A stretch of 64,000 nucleotides of DNA from Opeltia flavorubescens (lineage: Eukaryota > Ascomycota > Lecanoromycetes > Teloschistales > Teloschistaceae). The notes beneath the pieces are model-generated. The model saw only the letters and a list, made by a program, of their open reading frames with translations, searched no databases and was not told where the DNA came from. The position numbers and the translations under genes are program-made. Positions 57,231-64,000 of the stretch are shown piece after piece (positions within the stretch are counted from its first letter, which is position 1; every line of letters starts with the position of its first letter). The stretch spans positions 1,426,001-1,490,000 of the forward strand of contig KE546974.1 of assembly GCA_000442125.1 (NCBI GenBank), in the 5' to 3' direction.

Positions 57231-57309
57231 TGATTGACACATGGATCGACCAGGATGATCCAGATATGAGGGAGCCCGCAGCGGAGAAAAATTCTAGGAA
57301 GTGGGCAGC

Positions 57310-57345
57310 CTGTGGAGGACTCTCCTCAAAGTCATGTCTTTGCGA
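57310..57345 (+). repeat. ~35-bp segment shared with 56779-56814
   Basis: CTCCTCAAAGTCATGTCTTT and the next bases match CTCCTCAAAGCCATGTCTTT. The following peptide DMKHGVDTT also parallels DDTGKGVDTA at about 56560, so the local segment seems duplicated. Confidence 0.6.
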
Positions 57346-57543
57346 CGTCTTCTCTGCTTCTTCCGGTTGAATCATCCAGGCCAGAGACATGATATGAAGC
57401 ATGGAGTGGATACCACTGCCTGTGCCGATCTTGGCGAAAATGGAACTTGGAATATACACTTCCAAAAGGTTGAAGGTACTGTTTCAGCACAATTCCAGAC
57501 CCTGAATACCGGATGACTGACTGAAATATTCCTGTAGCTGAAA

Positions 57544-58109
57544 TGGCTACATGTGCCGCCGCCGATACCACCACCACCACCAACCCCTTAAGTATTCAAT
57601 TCCAAAGAGACATATATCCAAGCCCAGCTCCCAATCAAGAGAGTTGAGGCTGAATCGTCCAAAATCGAAGAAGTGGATGTACGGAATAAGAGCAAGGACC
57701 ATCTCACCCTACGAGATGTTCTATACCTACGAGCAAGCCAAGCAGCATCTTGGCAACCTTAGCCTCCCTGAAAAAATCAAATCATCAGGAAGTAACGAGC
57801 TTGGAGAGGCACTGTTACGATACTTATGGAGCTACTACAACATCGGACAAGCTGCACCAGAAGATGTGGCTGGCTCCAAGGGTGAACAGCGCAAGCAATA
57901 CCCAACGCAGGGTTTTAGCGAGGACCAGGGCTATGAACTCACAGCAGGAAAAGATCGCGAAGCAGCGTCGGATAATTTACGCCTGCCTGGTTTCAACGGT
58001 TGTAGGTCCTGTTTCGGGATTCTATTTGGGATATTGGATGCGGAAGTTCGAGGAGGAACGGAGGGAAGATGCGGAGGTAGAGTTGGAGATCGAGATGGAG
58101 CTCATGTGA
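57544..58109 (+). CDS. Protein with a C-terminal membrane segment, unresolved exon structure
   Basis: An ATG at 57544 (GAAATGGCT) opens a Thr-rich leader. A second frame holds EMFYTYEQAKQHLGNLSLPE then KIKSSGSNELGEALLRYLWS, and a third ends with SQQEKIAKQRRIIYACLVST then VVGPVSGFYLGYWMRKFEEE and an acidic tail to a stop at 58107. The third contains one clear membrane helix followed by a positively charged flank. Changes between frames fall where only abnormally short introns would fit (for example 37 nt near 57900), so decay or assembly error is likely. The sequence of the parts looks real. No domain name can be given. Confidence 0.38.
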
Positions 58110-58351
58110 GAAGTGAATAAAGAGATACGCTCAAATGCTGAGCGAAAGGCGGTCCGGGAAATGAATACCTTTCTGAGGCTTGGCAGGCAACTCGGCTCCG
58201 AAGCGAGGGAGCATACTGTCATATGGGGACACCAAACCCAAGTCGAGAAGGACTTTAAACCAACAGAGTGAATTACCAAAGACCCATCCAGATAGGGTCG
58301 GAAGTTCTCACTGGTAGGAGGTCCAACAGGAACACAGGCCTTGAATCAATC

Positions 58352-58589
58352 ATGCCTGGAAGACCGACCCAGACAGAAGCCTACCATACTCTCCTCATAG
58401 TCATCCTACTGCCATGCATGGCAAGCCATAGCAGGATCGATATTGATGCCGTCACAAACTTTTCCGGTACGTGGGTTAAATAAATCCATCGCTGTCGTCG
58501 AGATGCCAGACGGAACCATACGTACCGTCGTTAATGGGGAGGTACGATGGATGATAAGAGGGATACCCATGGGATCCTTGAAGCAGTGA
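58352..58589 (+). pseudogene. Frameshifted copy of the 1713-1940 orphan gene
   Basis: Aligned with the intact copy, 58352-58460 keep the frame (PTQTEAYHTLLIVILLPCMA). There is then one extra base between 58459 and 58492, after which the frame resumes as VEMPDGTIRTVVNGEVRWMI then RGIPMG. The shift produces an early stop. The peptide-level conservation on both sides of the break shows common descent. Confidence 0.65.
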
Positions 58590-58820
58590 GCGGAGAAAGA
58601 GGATGCTGATCAAATCGTCAATTTGGTTGGAGGAGATCTTGATGCTGCTAAGACCCGTCCCTTGACAATTCGAATTTCAAGGTAGGTGGTGGAATTTTGA
58701 GAGGGTGGAAGGAGGGGAGGTGCCGGCTCATTTATATATCACATCTCCACTAAATAAATCTCAAATGAAATTTCATTTCATCTTTTTAACCCATGCGCAA
58801 TGTTTACTGTGACCTGAGAT

Positions 58821-58855
58821 GTGACTCGTGGACCGCGATGTCCTTAAACTATTCC
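58821..58855 (+). repeat. 35-bp dispersed repeat, copy 2
   Basis: Identical to 29736-29770 over 35 bp. Here it precedes WDAP member C, with TATATAG-like sequence (GGACTATATAGC) between it and the ATG. Confidence 0.9.
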
Positions 58856-58968
58856 ACTTCCATTCTCGGTCTTCTTCAGGAGCACATATACAGTACTCAC
58901 TTCAACACACACTTCCAAAACCAGTAGCATCAACTTTTCAACCCTAATTTCAGGACTATATAGCTACC

Positions 58969-59184
58969 ATGTTCTGGGTGTATCATTCAGGCCCCTTTTT
59001 GTGGGATGCTCCGCTTTTGCTTGTCAAGAGACTTCTCTTTAACGCCGCCGAGGTATTCCTACTCACGGGATCTTTGCACAGGCCCCTCTCATTAGCCAAA
59101 TGTCAATTAAAGGAAAGAGGAAATGGCACCAGACTACCTGGAAGCATGGATCCATCCGAGAAGGAGGCTCGTCCTGAGTATTGA
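58969..59184 (+). CDS. Member C of the WDAP family (71 aa), probably truncated
   Basis: ATG 58969 follows GGACTATATAGCTACC. The N-terminus FWVYHSGPFLWDAPLLLVKR then LLFNAAE matches member A almost base for base for the first 45 nt. After the NAA motif similarity to members A and B is lost, and the frame stops after 71 codons. Family members are hydrophobic at the start, like a membrane-targeted leader. The neighbouring 58352 pseudogene places two dispersed families side by side here. Confidence 0.45.
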   Translation: MFWVYHSGPFLWDAPLLLVKRLLFNAAEVFLLTGSLHRPLSLAKCQLKERGNGTRLPGSMDPSEKEARPEY

Positions 59185-59619
59185 GGTCCAAGAGCACCAG
59201 CTCAATTTGAGGGTCTTCTATGGAATTGGCTTCTTGTCGCCTATTTAGCACTTGCCATCTCGATTTATCTAATGATTTTTCCCACCCCAATTTCTAAAAA
59301 GGGACTATCATCTTTCATAGCAGATCTGAATACATCTTCTTTAGATCCCTCTTCCTTCTGTCTCGGAATCCACCGGCACTTCGCTTCTCCCTTTCGCAAA
59401 TACAGACTATGTGAGCCTTTTGAAATCATTAATTTTCTGTGAATCAGTGCCCACCCGCCCNAGTATACCGCTCACGAATCTGTTTTCAATATATTGAGTC
59501 AAATAGAGAGATTGATAAATATCACCAGAGTAAAAAAGATGGTCGTTCTGATAATCATAACTTTGGGACTGTATTTTATCAACTTCGTTGCCAGTTGTCA
59601 TTTAGATGATGCCCCCTAA

Positions 59620-60319
59620 ATTTGCCTTCATGAACGCCAGAGATGCAGAGAAGCAGATTATTCTTCTAATTCAGATAAGTCCTCGGATGGAGACTCTTCC
59701 TCCGTCGATACAAGCTCCACGCAAGACGGTATGAATGAGGACGAGAGTGATGGCTATGATGTCCTTCAGGTTTCAATTCAGATATATATATTCTATTCAT
59801 TTCCTTCAGCCGATTTTCAATCTCTATACTCTTTCACGAACGCAACAATTGCGACGATCATCTCTGTATACAAAACGAGCGGCTATCTGATATCTTTGAT
59901 TTGATTTCCATACCCTCTCACAAACACTATAAGACATTGTCTCAATATAGATCAGTCTCTATCTTTCAGCGCGAATATCAACAACGAGTGGCTCTGACAC
60001 GACATTACGCAGTTCTCACAAAACGAGAACGTGGGGAAACTAAGTCCCAGAAATCGGAGACGGAGACCGCCGACAGACTGTATTCAACCTTTACGTCCCT
60101 CGCGACCAGGTAGGGAGGTGGCTTCGCCATTACCTGATCCAAGCCTCCGAGAAAGAGAAGCTCGAATCTGATGCCTACTTTGAAGCATTGAATGAGAAAA
60201 GTCTCGAGTTGAAGAGATTTACATCCTCACCGCTTTGTCAGCCATTCAGCCATCTACCATTGGGATATGTGCATGATGTCTTCAAGATATCTATTCCTGA
60301 CACGGAGGAGGGAGTATGA
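59620..60319 (+). CDS. Candidate multi-exon acidic/charged protein gene
   Basis: Three protein-like stretches occur in order. The first is acidic and Ser-rich (ADYSSNSDKSSDGDSSSVDT then SSTQDGMNEDESDGYDVLQ, about 59655-59770). A charged stretch follows the acceptor TATCTTTCAG at about 59970 (REYQQRVALTRHYAVLTKRE). The last is a longer one reading NLYVPRDQVGRWLRHYLIQA, SEKEKLESDAYFEALNEKSL and ELKRFTSSPLCQPFSHLPLG to a stop at about 60319. The second and third are in different frames and no standard intron fits between them, so one frameshift is likely. The EKEKLESDAYFEAL part faintly recalls the LADAVK family. Confidence 0.38.
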
Positions 60320-60900
60320 TGGGCGATAAGGAAAACATTTTGAGCTTGGCAACATCGGCCTAAGGCGGTTTCACTCCATATGTCAAAAAGTTGAAACGCT
60401 TTGTGGATACTCCAGACCACCACCTTTCTTCAGTTGCGACAGCCTTGAGCTTCAGCTTAGGAAACCTTGGACAGTTGGAACTCTGTCTATAATCATTGTC
60501 GCGTTAGCTTCACAACTTGCCATAACCCCAGTCCCGCCGACAGGCTCAAAAATATTCACACATACGATCTTAGATATTGTTAGATGTTCGAATCCCTGAC
60601 CAAGCTAAAAACTTTCCCGCTTCCGAATCCCGTCAACATTCAAGCGCACGAGGTTGTTCTTAGAGATAGGCAAACAGGACATGCTCAGGCATCTTAACGC
60701 CTCTGCTGCTAATGCCAAATCTCAGCTTGTCCGCACGGCGCAAAGCTTCGGTACGGCGTATCGAAGACGGCAAGGTGATACGATGAATCGAGGTCGGGAG
60801 TGGAACTTTAGGCGGTGTTGGTGGAAATCCGCGCAGTGTTGGTCCTGAAGGCTCACTCATTCATCGAGTTTGATGTTGTGAGTCAAATTTAGAAACCCAA

Positions 60901-61173
60901 ATGGAGGGTTCCTTGCCGTGCTTGGAGCAGCGCCACACAGCTTCCAAGGAAGAGACGGGTTCCTCCTCACCATCGGAAGAGGAGTCTGACATGTCCTGGA
61001 CGGATCTCCGACGACTCTGCTATTATCAATATATACTTGACCATCTCAAGTTCAGGCTGTAAGAGGTACCCGCAGAAAAACGGGAGGTTTACACGGAGAT
61101 GCTAGCTGACGCGGTAAAGAACTGGAAGAAACTCTACGATGGGTACGCTACCCTTGTAAAGAAGATCGGCTAG
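60901..61173 (+). pseudogene. Copy 2 of the LADAVK family, one internal stop
   Basis: ATG 60901 opens a frame reading MEGSLPCLEQRHTASKEETG, an acidic Ser-rich stretch and DLRRLCYYQYILDHLKFRL. A single TAA follows, and the same frame then continues EVPAEKREVYTEMLADAVKN and WKKLYDGYATLVKKIG. The 57.1-kb relative reads APGDKRMIYKKFLADAVKI, stop, TRLYDHLVRIL. The stops lie at different places, so the two copies broke independently. Confidence 0.6.
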
Positions 61174-61677
61174 AGGCGAACGGGGATGGGAATAGCGGAT
61201 TGAATCAGCAGAGCATGGGGGGAGAGAGCTAGCTCTTCTGGCGTAACATCCGGATGGACTTCCAACTGCTGAGTCATTACGAGTGTATCATTGAGTACCT
61301 CGCGCACAGATTGCATGATTGCGTATCTCAAGGTATGACAGACAGCTACCGAGGAAAGGATTGACTCTACCGAAATGACTGGATTCCATGTCTCCATTAA
61401 TTTCGAGATCTGGACCTGAGATTCGGGTATCGCCCCCATCGTAGTACCAGGGAAATGCGTCCCCACCGGAGGATACTGGAGACTTGGAGATACTCACCGG
61501 TTGAATGATAATAGCATCTATACTGGACCAGGTCCAAGAGATTGATGAGGAAGTGTATGACGCGATGCGGTGCGCATACTCGACGCAGAGATTGGCAGAG
61601 AGCCTGGGTTTTGATCCCCCGACGCGGCTTTTATATACTTCATCGATTATTTCCCGTTTATGACTCTCATCATTCAT
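61170..61677 (-). CDS. Two-exon helical protein (141 aa), function unknown
   Basis: Exons are 61677-61498 and 61415-61170. The 82-bp intron has a GTGAGT donor and an ATCTCAG acceptor; the junction is phase 0. The product begins MNDESHKREIIDEVYKSRVG and contains LSANLCVEYAHRIASYTSSS, with WNPVISVESILSSVAVCHTL and SVREVLNDTLVMTQQLEVHP after the junction. Both exons are open over their whole length and the junction removes the only frame conflict. There is no signal peptide or catalytic motif. The 3' end overlaps the tail of the plus-strand LADAVK copy by 4 bp. Confidence 0.55.
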
Positions 61678-61879
61678 TTTATGCGGACAGCTTTCATCAG
61701 ACTATAGTTTCTATTTAACCTTTCACTGCCGCGCTTTATGTCCTCTTCTTGTACTTATATACTACGCAAAATCCATAGTCATAATGGTCTTCTTCTTTTT
61801 GAATTCTCCTTGGTCGGGTTCTACATCAAATATCTACTCGAAGCACCAAAAGGGGACGGAGGGAAAAACCCCATCTACC

Positions 61880-62266
61880 ATGAGTACGTCAAGGCCAGGT
61901 ACTTTCGCGTATAGGCCAAATCGCGGAAACCTACCAGCCGATCAGGGCTCAGAGCTTGTAGCATCGAGGTCCCCTTCTTGCGAAAGTTGGGTGACAGCAC
62001 AAGACTCCCCAAATTCGCCAATCGAGGCAGCGTCAAGCCCTGGTGCCTCGCCAGATGAAGCAGAGGATGCAAGTCGAACAATGGCTTGGGACCTGCCAGA
62101 TCTCGAGCTAATCGACTGGACTCCCGTCGCGAGGAGAGTCGGAAAGTTTCATCGACAACATGGTACGAATAAAATCTCTGTACTACGGAATCAGATATCA
62201 GCGGCACAAGAACTTCCGTCAATGGTGGGTAAGACCCAGGGATCAGACACTGTCCCCAATCTTTGA
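61880..62266 (+). CDS. Hypothetical acidic/Ser-rich protein (128 aa)
   Basis: ATG 61880 was preferred to an in-frame ATG at 61784 because the added leader is hydrophobic and atypical. The protein has a Ser/Ala/Pro-rich acidic middle (DSPNSPIEAASSPGASPDEA) and a C-terminal part LPDLELIDWTPVARRVGKFH. It faces the minus-strand gene ending at 61677, so the two are divergently transcribed. The opposite-strand frame over the same bases is also open, which lowers confidence. Confidence 0.38.
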   Translation: MSTSRPGTFAYRPNRGNLPADQGSELVASRSPSCESWVTAQDSPNSPIEAASSPGASPDEAEDASRTMAWDLPDLELIDWTPVARRVGKFHRQHGTNKISVLRNQISAAQELPSMVGKTQGSDTVPNL

Positions 62267-62905
62267 TCGCCATTCAATCATTCAGTGAACAGCCGATACA
62301 TTCGACAGAACAGTAACCCCAGCACAGATATCTTCGACTACCAGGAGTGTTCACAGCACTGCAAGACCATACAGTCATAGTAATCTGCTCAAGCCCCGTC
62401 AAGTTTCCGTCAGTAAGCTCCGGAGGGTTCGTATTAGTATCAAACTACTTACTGGCTATCGAGGAACCTGAGCTATCATGACGAAGATTGTGGAGAATTC
62501 AAGGAAGAATTCTCAAAGAACAAGCAGAGAATGGCAACGAGTTGGGTTTTCCGATCTTTCCTAGTAAGGATTATTCTATATACTTCATCACCCATTTCCA
62601 TTTTCAGGTCTCAATATCTTTATTTATTTGAAAATCTTTCACCATACGATATATACACATTTCCGATTTTTGACAGTGATTTTCCTCCTTTTCTCCCCGG
62701 CAAGAGTCTATACCGCGAACATTAACTTCTATCCCACCTCCTTTTGTTCACATCTCGGCGACACCGCCATTATATTTCCTCTTTTCAGTAAGTCACGTAA
62801 TCAAGGAGATTACATCACGATCGGGGCCAATTCAAGACCCTGGATCGCCGGGGGCGCCTCTCATCGCTCATTCGGTCTACTGCAACCCGCGCAGCCCTTT
62901 GCCTG

Positions 62906-63325
62906 GTGATGTTGCTGAAGGTTCATCTGGAGATGATCGCGTCCGTGAGGTTGGAAAACTCCTCACGGAAGAGACAGCTCTGCGGGACAAACTCCTTCTT
63001 TGCCGACGATTCATTGTTTCGAAATACCGTGCCAATGCCGAAGATCATGCAGGTTGCAATGCAAAAAACCTATCTAGCAATGACGCTATTGGCAATCGTC
63101 GCCCTAGCCCGATTGTTCAATACCACCGCTATCCTTGCCGACTACCAGATTTTCGAAGTAGAAGACTTGGAAGCCAAGATACTGTCCGTTACACCCGAAC
63201 AGTTGACCAGGTTTGCATGGTGCTGCCCTAGCGGCCTATCAAAAATCCCATCTGGTTTTCGAGGCGTGAGGATTTCGAAGTTTTTCCGCATTTGTACGAT
63301 TGTACTGGACAACGCACAAGCCTAG
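62906..63325 (+). CDS. Hypothetical protein with membrane-like segment
   Basis: The 3' part of this frame reads MQKTYLAMTLLAIVALARLF then NTTAILADYQIFEVEDLEAK and ILSVTPEQLTRF. A hydrophobic helix is followed by an acidic, well-formed stretch. The 5' part is more protein-like in another frame (DDRVREVGKLLTEETALRDK then LLLCRRFIVSKYRA). An intron or frameshift near 63020 would connect them. No domain is recognised. Confidence 0.32.
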   Translation: MMLLKVHLEMIASVRLENSSRKRQLCGTNSFFADDSLFRNTVPMPKIMQVAMQKTYLAMTLLAIVALARLFNTTAILADYQIFEVEDLEAKILSVTPEQLTRFAWCCPSGLSKIPSGFRGVRISKFFRICTIVLDNAQA

Positions 63326-63575
63326 GCAGAGCATTCATGGAACGCATCTTCTAAATACAGTATAGAAGTGTTAATCGGGGGCCAGGCTGTCAAGATTGGG
63401 GAAAAGGCGCCCAGGAAACTGGTAGCTTCCCTAGCAGGTAGTACCATGACCGTAGCCGCCATGGGGTTGTGTCAGGAACCAGTGTAGGTCGTGATGATGA
63501 GATTCGTATGGAGAGCGATTGCGCTGATTACTGCTATAGGAAGGCTGGGTCTGCATAGAAGGGACACTCTGGGTA

Positions 63576-63833
63576 ATGGAAGATACATTCAGCATGGCAA
63601 GCTTACATTTTACTGCCGTCGATGTCTTTGGGACTGCTACGTGCCCGATACCGGGTGTCAATTCTCTTTGCAGAGCTACATGTAGCTCATCGCCGATGAA
63701 GATGCGGATGAAAGATATCATCAACGACAATGGTGAATCTGATTACAGTGTCACGTCCGATATGTCCGACGTCAGTGATACCTTGGCAAATTTCCACGCT
63801 CAATATAATGGAGGAAACTTCGGGGTACCTTGA
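63576..63833 (+). CDS. Hypothetical small protein (85 aa)
   Basis: An ATG frame reading MEDTFSMASLHFTAVDVFGT, with a cysteine group (TCPIPGVNSLCRATC) and an acidic Ser/Asp-rich tail (NGESDYSVTSDMSDVSDTLA). The opposite strand is also open over part of it. It is the last supported frame before the window end. Confidence 0.35.
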   Translation: MEDTFSMASLHFTAVDVFGTATCPIPGVNSLCRATCSSSPMKMRMKDIINDNGESDYSVTSDMSDVSDTLANFHAQYNGGNFGVP

Positions 63834-64000
63834 AAGACACCTCTGAACCTAATTACTCTGGCTAAGCTTCACCTAGAAAGAAGCTCGGCTTACGAATTCA
63901 AGCTGACGATAACAACATCATCGAAAAGCTGACGGATTGGGCCGAAGCCTCAAACGAGAGGTGTGAGTCAAAAAGAAAAACAATGTGATATCTCTGGAGC

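Noticed and set aside
60585-60605. TGTTCGAATCCC resembling a tRNA T-arm
   Set aside because: The upstream 60 bp lack an A box and acceptor-stem pairing.
61170-61677. Identification as a Mediator subunit because of LCVEYAHRIASYT
   Set aside because: Only one short helix is reminiscent; the rest of the protein does not follow any Mediator family I know.

Overview
The window looks like an accessory region of a filamentous ascomycete draft genome, probably a leotiomycete-like fungus. The class is inferred; no ribosomal or core marker gene is present to fix it. The evidence is short introns (about 48-82 bp) with GTRWGT-like donors, CTRAY-type branch sites and YAG acceptors, CT-rich promoters, a HET-domain protein, a fungal beta-propeller lectin and a HOY1-type homeobox relic. 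Isolated N bases at 183, 1055, 5774, 20407, 36621 and 59461 mark assembly ambiguities. I see no tRNA, rRNA, CRISPR array, intact transposon, retroelement or virus-like element.

Only a few genes can be called with confidence. They are a four-exon cysteine-containing protein at the left edge (10-1358, minus), an AAL-like lectin with a Gly/Thr linker (37272-38084, minus) and a single-exon 803-residue HET protein (47160-49571, minus). Next come several small genes supported by in-phase introns: 52248-52516 plus and 61170-61677 minus, with weaker cases at 4.3-5.2, 31.4-32.0, 55.6-55.9 and 57.5-58.1 kb. No housekeeping gene is visible in 64 kb.

Layout. 0-5 kb: small genes. 5.6-7.3 kb: degenerate ~215-bp tandem array. 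7.7-10.7 kb: diverged direct copies of one block, one attached to a broken SGNH hydrolase-like gene. 11.2-13.5 kb: an open minus frame and an internally duplicated homeobox pseudogene with a perfect 17-bp inverted repeat. 14-16.5 kb: member A of a dispersed gene family and two tandem repeats conserved at protein level. 17-18.9, 20.1-21.4 and 24.0-24.7 kb: three more arrays with periods of about 150-180 bp; the first two carry an intron-like stretch in each unit. 26-33.7 kb: a field of duplicated, broken gene pieces. 34-47 kb: mostly empty apart from the lectin. 47.2-49.6 kb: HET gene. 52-64 kb: small genes and decayed duplicates. Several of these are paralogous to pieces at 1.8, 14.9 and 29.7 kb, so the two ends of the window share the same fast-decaying families.

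The most interesting theme is that unrelated sequences have repeatedly been tandemly duplicated in units of about 150-220 bp, some of them exon-plus-intron modules. Small lineage-specific genes have also been copied and broken around the region. No coherent pathway can be assembled. The HET protein and lectin both fit a self/non-self or defence role, but nothing in the sequence shows that they act together.
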